64,000 bases of DNA from JAFDBW01 sp963825575 (lineage in GTDB: Bacteria > Desulfobacterota > Desulfuromonadia > Desulfuromonadales > BM103): positions 62,001 to 126,000 of the forward strand of contig CAWGUB010000017.1 in NCBI GenBank assembly GCA_963825575.1. Direction: 5' to 3'. Both the position numbers and the translations under genes were made by a program. The notes beneath the pieces were generated by a model. It saw only the letters and a list, made by a program, of their open reading frames with translations, made no database searches and had not been told where the DNA came from. Of the stretch, positions 7,449 to 17,042 are shown piece by piece. The first letter of the stretch is position 1. Every line of letters begins with the position of its first letter.

Positions 7449-8741
7449 CTAAGGCGTTGGATAGACCCACCTGGGCAGGAACAGAACCAGGTCGGGCGAG
7501 AAAGTCAGCAGCATCAGGATGGCAACCTGGATTAGCAGAAAAGGGATGACCGCCTTGGAGACGTAGATCAGGTCACGGTCGGCGACGGCACCGGAGATGT
7601 AGAGACTGACGCCGAGCGGCGGTGTGCAGTAGCCGATGCCGAGGTTGAGTGTCATCAGCAGGCCGAAATGCATGGTGTCGATACCGAAGCGCGAGAGCAG
7701 CGGCAAAAAGATTGGCGTCAGGATCAGGGTGGCGGAAATGATATCCATGAACATGCCGATGATCAGCAGCAGGATATTCACGGAAAGCAGGAACACCCAG
7801 GGCGTCTGGATGTTTTCCACCACGGCGTTGGCGATCTGGCCGGGAATCTGTTCGAAGGTCAGGTATTCACCGAACACCGAGGCGCCGGCAACGATGACCA
7901 AGAGGGTCGAAGAAGTGATGGCTGAAGAGATAACGACGTTTTTAATCTCGCGCAATTTGAGGTCGCGGTGAATGAATAGCTCGACGATGAAGGCATAAAA
8001 GCAGGCGACTACGGCAGCTTCGTTGGCCGTAAAGTAGCCGGAATAGATGCCGCCGAAAATCAGCACCGGTAACATCAGGGCCCAGAAGCTTTCGCGCAGG
8101 GTTGCCAGAACCTCCTTGAAACTCGGTCGTGGCAGGGTTGCCATGTCACGGCGCTTGCAGAAGAAATATGCATACAGGGACATGAAGATGATGATCAGAA
8201 CGCCGGGGACGAAGCCAGTTAGAAAGAGCGCTTCGAGGGGGTCGTTACTGACCATGGCGTAGAGGATCATCGAGATCGACGGCGGAATGATAACGCCGAG
8301 GATCGGTGCTGTGGTCATGATGCCGACAGTGAATTTCTCATCGTAGTTTTCTTTGAGTAGTGCCGGGATCATGAAGCCGCCGATGGCAACCACGGTAGCC
8401 ACCGTCGAACCGGAGATGGCGCCGAAGAAGCCGCAAGCCAGGACCCCGGCCATGGCCAGGCCGCCTGGCAGGAAGCCGACCATGACGTTGGCCGTCTTGA
8501 TCAGTTTTGCGACGATGCTGCCAGTGGTCATGATGTTGCCGCAGAGGACGAAAAAGAGCACCACGATCAAGGCGAACTTATCCATGCTGCGGTAGAGGAC
8601 CTCGATGACGATCTGCGGGTCGATGCCGGCAATCCACACCAGACCGACCATGCCGGTGAAAAACAGTGACATGAAAACCGGGATTGTCGAGGCCAGGCAG
8701 CCGATCAGAAGCGCCATTATGATGAGGTAGTTATTCTCCAT
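7449..8741 (-). CDS. dctM: TRAP transporter large permease DctM
   Basis: A 430-residue membrane protein with about 12 hydrophobic segments. It has the family's GFFGAISGSTVATVVAIGGFM, ILGVIIPPSISMILY and CTPPLGVSLYISG blocks, the last two containing the paired helical-hairpin signatures of the DctM/SiaM ion transporter superfamily. It forms the sodium- or proton-driven transport channel for the substrate handed over by DctP. The gene starts three bases after the dctQ stop, so they are translationally linked. Confidence 0.93.
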   Translation of the reverse strand: MENNYLIIMALLIGCLASTIPVFMSLFFTGMVGLVWIAGIDPQIVIEVLYRSMDKFALIVVLFFVLCGNIMTTGSIVAKLIKTANVMVGFLPGGLAMAGVLACGFFGAISGSTVATVVAIGGFMIPALLKENYDEKFTVGIMTTAPILGVIIPPSISMILYAMVSNDPLEALFLTGFVPGVLIIIFMSLYAYFFCKRRDMATLPRPSFKEVLATLRESFWALMLPVLIFGGIYSGYFTANEAAVVACFYAFIVELFIHRDLKLREIKNVVISSAITSSTLLVIVAGASVFGEYLTFEQIPGQIANAVVENIQTPWVFLLSVNILLLIIGMFMDIISATLILTPIFLPLLSRFGIDTMHFGLLMTLNLGIGYCTPPLGVSLYISGAVADRDLIYVSKAVIPFLLIQVAILMLLTFSPDLVLFLPRWVYPTP

Positions 8742-8744
8742 GTT

Positions 8745-9266
8745 CTAAGGAGCCTCATCTTTGGCAGGAGGTGTGCAGAGCTCGAGGCCGAACCAGTCCT
8801 CAGTCATGATGATCAGGGTGCGGATGAACATCATCGCCCCCATGATCGGCAGGACAGCGTAAAAGTACCACTCGGGAATCTGCAGTGAGGCCGTCTTCGC
8901 AAATCGATCATGGTAGACCATTGCGGTCATGCCATAGCCGAGATGGATCATGAGTCCCGAGAAGACCAGTACGCCGATATGGCTGAACAGGGTCAGCAGC
9001 TTCTTCATGAAAGGGAAAAGTTGTGGCAAAGCGTCGATGCGAATCAGGGCGCGGTTACGGATCGCCGCGATACTGCCGACATAGGTGGTGAAGAAAATCG
9101 TCTTGCGTACCACCTCATCGGACCAGTAGAGGTTGACATCGCTGGTCATTTTGCGCAGGGCAACATTGGCAATCGCCACCGTCAGGGCAACCATCACCGT
9201 GATGAAAAGACTCCAGTCCTCGAAAAAGGCGAAGGCACGATGAATGTAGTAAATAAGCTTTTTCAT
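8745..9266 (-). CDS. dctQ: TRAP transporter small permease DctQ
   Basis: A four-helix inner-membrane protein of 173 residues with the family's N-terminal FFEDWSLFITV helix, the VVRKTIFFTTYVGSIAAIRN middle segment and an amphipathic IDALP stretch. It scaffolds DctM. ATG 9266 is proposed as start; an in-frame GTG at 9281 is an alternative and neither has a clear ribosome site. It is separated from dctP by a strong terminator hairpin. Confidence 0.88.
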   Translation of the reverse strand: MKKLIYYIHRAFAFFEDWSLFITVMVALTVAIANVALRKMTSDVNLYWSDEVVRKTIFFTTYVGSIAAIRNRALIRIDALPQLFPFMKKLLTLFSHIGVLVFSGLMIHLGYGMTAMVYHDRFAKTASLQIPEWYFYAVLPIMGAMMFIRTLIIMTEDWFGLELCTPPAKDEAP

Positions 9267-9301
9267 AGGATAGCGAGACACCTGGCGCTGTTACAAAAAA
9301 A

Positions 9302-9330
9302 CGACCGGGGAGAATTTTTCTCCCCGGTCG
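9302..9330 (-). terminator. Intrinsic terminator between dctP and dctQ
   Basis: A perfect 13-bp stem (9302-9314 with 9318-9330) with a TTT loop is followed on the minus strand by seven U (A run at 9295-9301). It lies inside the TRAP operon, after the binding-protein gene, so it should cut most transcripts there and let dctP be expressed above dctQM. Confidence 0.85.
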
Positions 9331-9358
9331 CAGATCATAGCTGTTTTTGCTTTAAGAA

Positions 9359-10408
9359 TCAATTGCCGAGCGTAGCCTGAACCTTTTTGAAATAGTCCAT
9401 GCCGATCTTCTCGCCCCAGCTCTGGTAGACGGGAGCGATATCTTTGATCAGTTGCTGCTTGTCAGCATCGGACAGGGTGTAGAAGGCCACGCCGGCTTCT
9501 TTGGCCTTGGCAACCTGTGTGTCATGCTGCTGCCGAGTCAGCTCACGGGTCTTGGCGCTTTCTTCGACGATGGCAGTCATCAGGATCTGCTGCAGGTCGG
9601 CAGGCAGCTTGTCGAACCAGCGCTTGTTCATCAGGTGGACGAAAAGACCCTGGGCGTAGTTGAGTTCGGTGAAGTTCTTGGCGATGGTGAACTTCTTGGT
9701 GATGTTGCAGACGATCGCTGTGTGATCGAGGCCGGTAATGACGCCGGTCTGCAGAGCCTGGGGGACGTCCGGCCATGGCATGATCGTGAATTTAAGGCCC
9801 CAGTCATTGTAGACGTCAGCGTTGACCGGTGCTTCGGCGATGCGGAAGTTGATCGCCTTTGCGTCGGCAAGAGTCTTGACCGGAGTAGTGGTTGCCCATC
9901 CGTACGCACCGTAACCAGTGAAATCAACGGTCATGATGCCACTTTTCAGGGCGCTGTCAGCAAAAGGCTGCCAGAGTTCAGGGGTGTTGCGGAACTTGTC
10001 AAGCTTGTCAAAGGTGTCAACGACGTAAGGCAGGTTGACGATGCCGAGGGTGTCGGCAACGTTGGCTGCGGCCACCGAGGAACTCAGCATACCGTGTACG
10101 GCACCGAGCTTGAGCTTGTTGATAACATCTTTTTCGCCACCCAGCTGGGCCAGGGGGCGGAAGTCGACATAGAGACGGCCTTTGGAATCTTCCCAGACAC
10201 GATCACGCAGGCGGTAGCCGAAGCCAACCCCTTCAATGACCGGGTGCGAGATGTTGGACAGAACGTAGGTGAACTCTGCACCACTCGGGTCAAATTTGGC
10301 TTTCCAGTTAGCGAGAGGATCCTCTTTCGCTTCAGCGGCGAAACCGGTGCTAATGCCGATACCCAGGGTGAGACAGAGAGTCAGAACCAACAGGGACAAA
10401 CGTTTCAT
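9359..10408 (-). CDS. dctP: TRAP transporter substrate-binding protein DctP
   Basis: A 349-residue periplasmic binding protein. The signal peptide is MKRLSLLVLTLCLTLGIG and ends at about GFAAEA. The body shows the DctP-family KGRLYVDFRP, FTGYGAYGWATTTPVKTL, the NFRIAEAPVNADVYNDWG substrate-carboxylate-binding Arg region, and PWPDVPQALQTGVITGLDHT. The start at ATG 10408 has AAGGAG eight bases upstream; the GTG at 10417 would overlap that site. The ligand is probably a C4-dicarboxylate or another small organic acid, but this cannot be read from sequence alone. Confidence 0.92.
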   Translation of the reverse strand: MKRLSLLVLTLCLTLGIGISTGFAAEAKEDPLANWKAKFDPSGAEFTYVLSNISHPVIEGVGFGYRLRDRVWEDSKGRLYVDFRPLAQLGGEKDVINKLKLGAVHGMLSSSVAAANVADTLGIVNLPYVVDTFDKLDKFRNTPELWQPFADSALKSGIMTVDFTGYGAYGWATTTPVKTLADAKAINFRIAEAPVNADVYNDWGLKFTIMPWPDVPQALQTGVITGLDHTAIVCNITKKFTIAKNFTELNYAQGLFVHLMNKRWFDKLPADLQQILMTAIVEESAKTRELTRQQHDTQVAKAKEAGVAFYTLSDADKQQLIKDIAPVYQSWGEKIGMDYFKKVQATLGN

Positions 10409-10839
10409 AATTACCACTCCTTAAGAAATTGAGGTTAAAAATAACCCTAAATGACACGATTCGATAGAGCATCTTAAAGCAAACCATGTTTTATTTCAAT
10501 TTTTTTATAGGAAACACTAAGTTAGCCAAGTAGCCATCACTGCAGATCCGAAAAGTTAGACTTCAGAAGTCCAAAAGGCAGGGGATAATCACACTAAAAG
10601 CGACAATTTTTACCCCTGATCACATTAAAAATAATCAATTCCTGCTATTATTTATGCGTTCTAGATTGACTAGAGCATAAAAACAATATATATGTTTTTT
10701 TAATATATTATGTGGTCACAGTCTAACAAATTTTGTAACTGACTTTAGCTTGTGGAGAATTACAGAGTTCACATTAATCAACATATCCGCACTCCGGGAT
10801 GTCAAGGCGAACAATTACAGTCAAGCGACAGGCAAGGCA
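10409..10839. other. Divergent regulatory spacer between dctP and the efflux operon
   Basis: This AT-rich region should hold both promoters. It contains two palindromes (annotated separately) closer to the efflux operon. No sigma54 GGCAC-N5-TTGC pair was found in front of dctP. No coding region is convincing; the frame extending tolC upstream to 10750 lacks a signal-peptide start. Confidence 0.55.
10652..10697. promoter_or_regulatory. Inverted-repeat operator candidate upstream of the RND operon
   Basis: Two adjacent palindromes are seen. The first has half sites TTATGC-gt-TCTAG and CTAGA-GCATAA (10652-10664 with 10670-10680) around ATTGA. The second is AAACA/TGTTT (10681-10685 with 10693-10697) around an alternating AT core. 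Both lie about 150 bases before the tolC start, a plausible place for a repressor. No regulator gene lies beside the operon. Confidence 0.5.
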
Positions 10840-12195
10840 ATGAAAGCGAACCAACTCATATCTCTTCTCCTGGTCGTACTGACCAATGTCCCAGTGTTCG
10901 CTGCGGGTTCGAAAATTCCTCAAATCTGGACGGCACGCCAGGCGATAGACTTTGCCAGGCAAAACAACCCGGACAGCCAACTGGCCGCGCAGCGGATTAT
11001 TCAGGCCGACGCTATGATGCAAAAGGCCGCTGTTGGCTTTTATCCTCAGGTTGAACTGTACGGCAACTACAGCCAGACCAATAACCCGATGTATTCCTTC
11101 GGTAATATTCTCAATCAGGGGGAATTTTCGCCGGGGATCGATTTTAACAATCCTGGCCGCACTGACAACCTTGGTCTGGGCGTTGGAGTGCAGTATCGCT
11201 TCTATAATGGCGGTCAGGATCTGGCTCACAAAAACGCGGCCAAAGCAGGTGTCGATCTGTCCGCCGCTGCGAGTGAGGCGGTCATCCTGAGGCTTGAATT
11301 TGAGGTTTTGCGTGGTTTTCAGCGAATAGTCGAGGGCGGCAAGATTTCACAAGCCCGCCAGAAGGCCCTGGAAGCCATCTCCTCCTCACTGGCTGTCGCA
11401 CAGGAACGCTATGATGCCGGGGAGCTTCTCAAGCTTGACTTGCTGAATCTCGAAGTAGAGAAATCACAGGCCATGGAAAACCTGATTCAGGCTCAACATA
11501 ATCTTGACTTGGCTAAAAGGATTTTTCTGACCCTGCTGGGACTTCCCGGTGACAATCCGAGGATTGAGATCAATGATGCAGAATTTCCCACCCTGCCAAT
11601 TGGTCCCGATCCGACTCAGCGGCCTGAGTTGAAGAAGTTGACCGCGGCTCTTAAGGCCGCAGAATCACAGTTGACGGCAGCGCGCGGCAGTCGCTTGCCG
11701 ACAGTCGATGGCTTCGCTCGCTACCAGTATGACCAAGGCACAGTCCTGAATGGTAACGGCGATTCTTGGATGGCCGGTGTTAATTTGAACTTCAAACTGT
11801 TTGATGGCTATCAATCCCGCGCCGAAATTGCCTTGGTTGAAGCACAAATCGGTGCCTTGCGCGCCGAACAAAAGAAGCTGGAGTTGGCGCTTGGTCTTGA
11901 AGTGGCCCAGGCTCAACTGGCATTAGATCTGGCTCGGCAGCGACAACAAGTCACAGAGAAAGCGGTTGAACAGGCCGTTGAAAGTGAAAGTTTAACCCAG
12001 GCCCGATTCCAAGCGGGGGTGCTTTTGGTTTCCGAACTGATTGATAGCGAAAACCGCTTGACCGATGCTCGGGTTCGACATGCTCTTACTTCTTCTGCAG
12101 TACGGATCGCCATCGCAGACCTGCGACGCGCGGCCGGGTTGCCGCAATACACAGAAGACTTCAATCAGACCAACAGCATGGAGAAACAGCCATGA
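10840..12195 (+). CDS. TolC-family outer membrane efflux protein
   Basis: A 451-residue outer membrane channel subunit. The start at ATG 10840 gives a clean signal peptide (MKANQLISLLLVVLTNVPVF, cut near AAG). The mature part has two TolC repeats rich in long amphipathic helices, for example the LDLLNLEVEKSQAMENLIQA and LELALGLEVAQAQLALDLA segments, each followed by a beta-barrel strand region (LGVGVQYRFYNGG; MAGVNLNFKLFDG). It forms the trimeric exit duct for the pump encoded next. Its stop overlaps the start of the adaptor gene. Confidence 0.9.
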   Translation: MKANQLISLLLVVLTNVPVFAAGSKIPQIWTARQAIDFARQNNPDSQLAAQRIIQADAMMQKAAVGFYPQVELYGNYSQTNNPMYSFGNILNQGEFSPGIDFNNPGRTDNLGLGVGVQYRFYNGGQDLAHKNAAKAGVDLSAAASEAVILRLEFEVLRGFQRIVEGGKISQARQKALEAISSSLAVAQERYDAGELLKLDLLNLEVEKSQAMENLIQAQHNLDLAKRIFLTLLGLPGDNPRIEINDAEFPTLPIGPDPTQRPELKKLTAALKAAESQLTAARGSRLPTVDGFARYQYDQGTVLNGNGDSWMAGVNLNFKLFDGYQSRAEIALVEAQIGALRAEQKKLELALGLEVAQAQLALDLARQRQQVTEKAVEQAVESESLTQARFQAGVLLVSELIDSENRLTDARVRHALTSSAVRIAIADLRRAAGLPQYTEDFNQTNSMEKQP

Positions 12196-13235
12196 TCTTG
12201 AAAAAATACGCCCTGTTCATAACCATACTGGCCCTGGCTTTTATTGCTGGATGCAATGAACCAGTTGAAAAATCCGCAGTCTCATCCCTGCCACCGGTAG
12301 AGGTGCATATCGAAACTCTGACCCAGAGCGTAATGCCCGTTCAAATTGAACTGGCCGGAACGCTTCAGGCGGTTGAGCATGCCACTATCTCGGCGCGTGT
12401 TGCGGGTCAGGTTGTCAAGTTGCCGGTACAGATCGGCTCAAAGGTCAAAAAGGGTGACTTACTGGTTAAAATCTCAGCCGCTGAGATTAACGCCCGGCTT
12501 CAGCAGGCCGAGACTCAACTCGCTCAGGCGCAGCGCAATCTGGCGCGCGAGACCAAACTGCTTCAGGTCAATGCATCAACCCGGGTAAAGGTGAAAACTC
12601 TTAAAGAGCTTGTGCTAACCAATGAAGCTGTCTTACGCGAAGCTCAAACGATCCTCGGTTATACGGAAATTAAGGCGCCATTCGCAGCCACAGTCACTGA
12701 CAAGCTGGTTGAGGTCGGTGATCTGGCTTTATCTGGAGCTGCGCTGCTCAAACTCGAAAACGGCACGGCACTCGAAGTCGTGATCCAGGTCCCCGAGGCC
12801 CAGTCACATTTTATAAATCTTGCGAGCCGTCTGCCGTTGACTGTACCGGCAGCCGGGCTGACGCTTGAGGCACAGGTCCGGGAAATCTCGCCAACGGTTG
12901 ATCCCGCTTCACGCACTACTCAAGTCAAGTTGATGCTGCCCGCGGCTCCTGAGCTGCGCAGCGGTCAGTTTGCCCGTGTTGCTCTGGTAGATAGCAGCGT
13001 GAAGAGCTTGATGATTAACAGCAAGGCCCTCAGGCAAAATGGCCAGATGCAACAGGTCTTTGTTACAGACCAGGGTGTGGCCCGCATGCGTCTGGTTCGA
13101 ATCGGTGCCGAGTTTGATGGACGCATCGAGATTCTTTCCGGTCTGCAAGCAGGGGATCAGGTCGTCATCGACCCGATTGAACAACTGCACGATGGTCAAC
13201 CCCTTAAGGTTCTAACGGACGGTTCGGCACAATGA
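12192..13235 (+). CDS. RND efflux periplasmic adaptor (membrane fusion lipoprotein)
   Basis: A 347-residue HlyD/AcrA-type adaptor. A lipoprotein signal ends in FIAGC with Cys21 as the lipid-bearing residue. The order is lipoyl half (ARVAGQVVKLPVQIGSKVKKGD), a short coiled-coil hairpin (about residues 95-130), the second lipoyl half (GYTEIKAPFAATVTDKLVEVG), a beta-barrel domain and the membrane-proximal domain ending IEILSGLQAGDQVVIDP. The gene overlaps both neighbours by four bases (ATGA), so tolC, adaptor and pump are translated together. Confidence 0.92.
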   Translation: MILKKYALFITILALAFIAGCNEPVEKSAVSSLPPVEVHIETLTQSVMPVQIELAGTLQAVEHATISARVAGQVVKLPVQIGSKVKKGDLLVKISAAEINARLQQAETQLAQAQRNLARETKLLQVNASTRVKVKTLKELVLTNEAVLREAQTILGYTEIKAPFAATVTDKLVEVGDLALSGAALLKLENGTALEVVIQVPEAQSHFINLASRLPLTVPAAGLTLEAQVREISPTVDPASRTTQVKLMLPAAPELRSGQFARVALVDSSVKSLMINSKALRQNGQMQQVFVTDQGVARMRLVRIGAEFDGRIEILSGLQAGDQVVIDPIEQLHDGQPLKVLTDGSAQ

Positions 13236-16200
13236 ACGAACCAGAGGTCGAAAAAGCAGGATTTGCCGGGCAGATTGCTGCATATTTTATTAATTCGAGA
13301 TTAACGCTGCTGATCGTGATTTTCTCGATGCTGCTCGGCCTGATGGCAATCAGCATGCTGCCTCGCGAGGAAGAGCCGCAGATTAAGGTGCCGATGATCG
13401 ATGTTATGGTCAGCATGCCCGGTGCCACGCCCGCCGAGATTGAACAACAAGTCACTATCCCGATGGAAAAGCTGCTCTACGAGCTACCCGGAGTCGAGTA
13501 CATCTACTCAACCTCAATGGCCGGCCAGGGGTTGTTGATAGTCAGATTTTATGTCGGAGAAGATTTTGAATCGGCCATCGTTCGCCTCAACCAGAAACTG
13601 GCAACCAACTTTGACCGCATCCCGCCCGGCGTATCCACACCCTTGGTCAAACCACACTCCATTGATGATGTGCCGATTCTGGCGCTGACCTTCCACGGTG
13701 GAGGTTACGACCATTTTATGCTGCGGCGGCTGGCGGCCCAGGTTGATGATGAAATCAAGACCATCGCCAATGTCGCCGAGACGAAACTTATCGGTGGCAC
13801 CCGGCGCCAGGTAAGGGTTGAGTTTGATCCGCTGCTGTTGACTGCACGGAACCTGACCCCGGAGCAACTGATTCCGGCTCTCCAGCAGGCAAACACGCAG
13901 GAATATACCGGTAAGGTCGAGGCACTTAACACACAGATTTTGTTACAGACGGGTCAATTCCTCAGTTCAGCCACAGAGATCGGCCGAGTCGTGGTTGGTG
14001 TTTTTGACGATCATCCGGTCTATCTCGCCGATGTGGCGCAGATAATAGATGGTCCACAAGAACCTGACAACTACGTGCTCTACGGTGAAGCGGGGCAGAG
14101 TGAAGAGGCAGCGGTGACCCTGTCGTTGGCCAAGCGGCCCGGGACCAACGCTATCGATGTGGTCCACGCAGTCGAAGCTAAAGTTGACGATCTCAGAGGA
14201 AGTATGATCCCTGCCGATGTAAGGGTCAGCGTCACGCGAAACTACGGCGAGACCGCCGCTGAAAAATCGAATGAGCTGCTGTTGCATATGGGCATCGCAG
14301 TCTTTGGGGTCGCACTTTTGATCTTCTTCTTTCTCGGCTTTCGCGAAGCATTGGTGGTTTTGCTGGCGATTCCCACAACCCTGGCCCTGACGCTGCTGGT
14401 TTTTTATCTCTACGGCTACACCCTGAATCGGATCACCCTTTTTGCGCTGATCTTTTCCATCGGCATCCTGGTGGATGACGCCATTGTGGTGGTGGAAAAC
14501 ATTGTCCGCCACACACGCCTGCCTGGAGGGCGGGAGAAATCAATGGTGACGATTGCCATTGAGGCGGTGGCCGAGGTGGGTAATCCTACCATTCTGGCGA
14601 CCTGGGCGGTGATCGCGGCGATTCTGCCGATGGCTTTTGTCGGCGGGTTGATGGGACCCTACATGCGGCCGATCCCGATTGGTTCCTCGGCGGCCATGAT
14701 CTTTTCGCTGCTGATTGCTTTCACCGTCACGCCCTGGGCGGCGATTCGTCTGCTGGCTAAATGTAGAGAGCCCAAGGCAGCCGAAGAAGTCTGCGAGATG
14801 GATCACGATCATGCGCCAGATGATATCCTGACCCGGCTTTATCATCGAGTCATGGACCCCTTACTTACCAGCGTTGTTTGGCGCATGCTCTTTTTTGGCA
14901 TTATTACTCTGTTGTTGCTGGGTGGCTTCTCTATGGTCTTGTTCGGCGGGGTCAAGGTCAAGATGCTGCCCTTTGATAACAAGAGTGAGTTCCAGGTGAT
15001 TCTCAACATGCCGGAAAGCTCGACCCTTGAACAGACCAGCAGGGTCGCGCTCGAAATGGCTGCCGTGGTCCGCAATGACCCGACCACAACCGATTATCAA
15101 GTCTATGTCGGCATAGCGTCACCCTACAATTTCAACGGTCTGGTTCGCCACTATTTCATGCGCAGCGGGCCAACGGTGGCCGATATCCAGGTCAATCTGT
15201 TGCCAAAGGACCAGCGGTCACTGCAGAGTCATGATATCGCCGTACGCATGCGGCCTGAAATCAGTAAAATCGCGGAAAAATACGGGGCCGCTGTCGCCAT
15301 CGCAGAAGTTCCACCCGGACCACCAGTGCTGTCGACTCTGGTGGCTGAAGTCTATGGTAGCAGTGACGAGCAGCGGGTCAAGCTGGCGAAACGCGTCAAG
15401 AAAATCTTTAACTCCACGGCCGGAGTGGTCGATGTCGACTGGTACCGTGAAGCCGAACGCACACGCATGGTTCTCAAGGTTGACAAAGAGAAGGCCGCTC
15501 TCAATGGCCTCAGCGAAGGAGTGATTACCCGCACCATACAAATGGCGGCTCAGGGGCTGGCGATCGACCTGTTCCACCAGCCGTTGGACAAGGAAGAGAT
15601 CGATATCGTCTTGCAACTGCCAGCAAGCCAACGGGCTCGAATAGACAGCCTGCTGAATATTTCACTACGTTCGACAGCGGGTTCGCAAGGAGTTTTGGTG
15701 CCGTTGCGTGAGCTGATCACGGTCACCGAGCAAGCAGTCGAACAGCCGATCTATCGCAAAAACCTGAAACCGTTGATCTACGTCACCGGAGATGTTGCCG
15801 GCGAGGTTGAAAGCCCGGTTTACGCAATTTTTGATATGAATCGTCAGTTGGCAGAACTCAAAGCCGATGAATTTGGCGGTGTCGGTGAGGCAATTGAGAT
15901 CTTCAATCTCAATCAGCCCTTCGACAGTATGCAACCGTCGATCAAGTGGGATGGCGAGTGGCATATCACCCTTGAGGTGTTTCGCGATCTCGGACTGGCC
16001 TTTTGTGCAGTGATGATCCTGATCTACATGTTGATGGTCGGTTGGTTTAAAGACTATTTCACGCCGCTGGTCGTGATGGCAGCGATCCCCTTTTCTCTGA
16101 TCGGCATTCTACCAGCACACTGGGCCCTCGGCGCTTTCTTTACGGCGACCTCGATGATCGGCTTCATGGCCGGCGCCGGAATCGTGGTACGGAACTCAAT

Positions 16201-16474
16201 CATTCTGGTTGATTTTATCGAGTTACGCATCAGTCACGGCCTGCCGCTGGCCGAAGCGGTGGTCGAAGCTGGCGCCATTCGATTTCGACCAATGCTGCTG
16301 ACCGCACTGGCCGTAGTGGTCGGCGCCTCAGTAATCCTCGCCGACCCGATCTTCCAGGGGCTGGCGATCTCATTGATGTTTGGTGAAATTGCCTCGTTGT
16401 TGGTCAGCCGCATGGCGGTCCCTGTGCTCTATTACATGCTCAAGAAGTCGAGAACTGAAGTAACGGCGACATAA
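13232..16474 (+). CDS. RND-family efflux pump, inner membrane permease
   Basis: A 1080-residue AcrB-type proton-driven pump with 12 expected membrane helices in two halves. The first periplasmic loop carries MPGATPAEIEQQVTIPMEKL. The proton-relay helix reads GILVDDAIVVVENIVRH with the paired Asp of the family. A second-half helix has GAGIVVRNSIILVDFIELR and the APIRFRPMLLTA-like GAIRFRPMLLTALAVVVG. The absence of heavy-metal-type charged signature residues and the general resemblance suggest a drug or hydrophobic-compound exporter, but substrate is not assigned. It is the third gene of a tolC-mfp-rnd operon. Confidence 0.93.
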   Translation: MNEPEVEKAGFAGQIAAYFINSRLTLLIVIFSMLLGLMAISMLPREEEPQIKVPMIDVMVSMPGATPAEIEQQVTIPMEKLLYELPGVEYIYSTSMAGQGLLIVRFYVGEDFESAIVRLNQKLATNFDRIPPGVSTPLVKPHSIDDVPILALTFHGGGYDHFMLRRLAAQVDDEIKTIANVAETKLIGGTRRQVRVEFDPLLLTARNLTPEQLIPALQQANTQEYTGKVEALNTQILLQTGQFLSSATEIGRVVVGVFDDHPVYLADVAQIIDGPQEPDNYVLYGEAGQSEEAAVTLSLAKRPGTNAIDVVHAVEAKVDDLRGSMIPADVRVSVTRNYGETAAEKSNELLLHMGIAVFGVALLIFFFLGFREALVVLLAIPTTLALTLLVFYLYGYTLNRITLFALIFSIGILVDDAIVVVENIVRHTRLPGGREKSMVTIAIEAVAEVGNPTILATWAVIAAILPMAFVGGLMGPYMRPIPIGSSAAMIFSLLIAFTVTPWAAIRLLAKCREPKAAEEVCEMDHDHAPDDILTRLYHRVMDPLLTSVVWRMLFFGIITLLLLGGFSMVLFGGVKVKMLPFDNKSEFQVILNMPESSTLEQTSRVALEMAAVVRNDPTTTDYQVYVGIASPYNFNGLVRHYFMRSGPTVADIQVNLLPKDQRSLQSHDIAVRMRPEISKIAEKYGAAVAIAEVPPGPPVLSTLVAEVYGSSDEQRVKLAKRVKKIFNSTAGVVDVDWYREAERTRMVLKVDKEKAALNGLSEGVITRTIQMAAQGLAIDLFHQPLDKEEIDIVLQLPASQRARIDSLLNISLRSTAGSQGVLVPLRELITVTEQAVEQPIYRKNLKPLIYVTGDVAGEVESPVYAIFDMNRQLAELKADEFGGVGEAIEIFNLNQPFDSMQPSIKWDGEWHITLEVFRDLGLAFCAVMILIYMLMVGWFKDYFTPLVVMAAIPFSLIGILPAHWALGAFFTATSMIGFMAGAGIVVRNSIILVDFIELRISHGLPLAEAVVEAGAIRFRPMLLTALAVVVGASVILADPIFQGLAISLMFGEIASLLVSRMAVPVLYYMLKKSRTEVTAT

Positions 16475-16595
16475 GCCCGTTAGTATTCCTATCTTCATAT
16501 TGTATGTTGATATGGATTCTTCCGATTGCGCAAGCCTTGCGTGGCTGGAGGCTTTACAGGCAAGCTTCGCAAACTTAAACAAGGAGATTTTTATC

Positions 16596-16787
16596 ATGAC
16601 CATCAATCGTTACCTGCGGCTGATCGCCGGCTTTTTCATTATGCTCAGTGTGGCCTTGTCCCAATTGCATTCACCTTACTGGCTCTTCTTTACCGCCTTC
16701 GTTGGCTTGAACCTCTTCCAGAGTGCTTTCAGCAACTGGTGTCCGATGATTACTATTCTGCGCAAGCTTGGGATCAAGGAAGGCTGA
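16596..16787 (+). CDS. DUF2892 (YgaP-like transmembrane domain) protein
   Basis: A 63-residue two-helix membrane protein. Recognisable parts are the N-terminal NRYLRLIAGFF, the second helix with FVGLNLFQSAF and the C-terminal NWCPMITILRKLGI, where the WCP motif is the usual hallmark of DUF2892. This domain often accompanies rhodanese sulfurtransferases, but none is present here. AAGGAG lies about 11 bases before ATG 16596. It follows the RND pump by 121 bases and ends before a terminator. Confidence 0.85.
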   Translation: MTINRYLRLIAGFFIMLSVALSQLHSPYWLFFTAFVGLNLFQSAFSNWCPMITILRKLGIKEG

Positions 16788-16875
16788 TAAAATGGATAGA
16801 GGACACTAACTTTTCCCAAAGGATTCGGGAGCAGGGGGGCCCTGGTCCCCAGTCTTTTCGACCAGTTTTTACATG

Positions 16876-16907
16876 AGAGCGGCCTTCCCGGGGTCGCTCT
16901 TTTCTTT
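16876..16907 (+). terminator. Intrinsic terminator after the DUF2892 gene
   Basis: A nine-base-pair stem with one G-U pair (AGAGCGGCC with GGTCGCTCT, 16876-16884 and 16892-16900) is followed by TTTCTTTT. Confidence 0.65.
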
Positions 16908-17042
16908 TGAACTCCGGTCCAAAGTTTTGCTCGGGGCGCTCTCTAAACATCGGGTTGCAGCAATACCGATCGTGCTATTAAAATGATAATGGAGAGAACC
17001 GGTGCCGAAACGGAATTACTATCAAGCTATAAGGAGATCACA

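Noticed and set aside
10409..10651. Sigma54 promoter for the dct operon
   Set aside because: No GGCAC-N5-TTGC-like pair was found on the minus strand despite this being common for dct genes.
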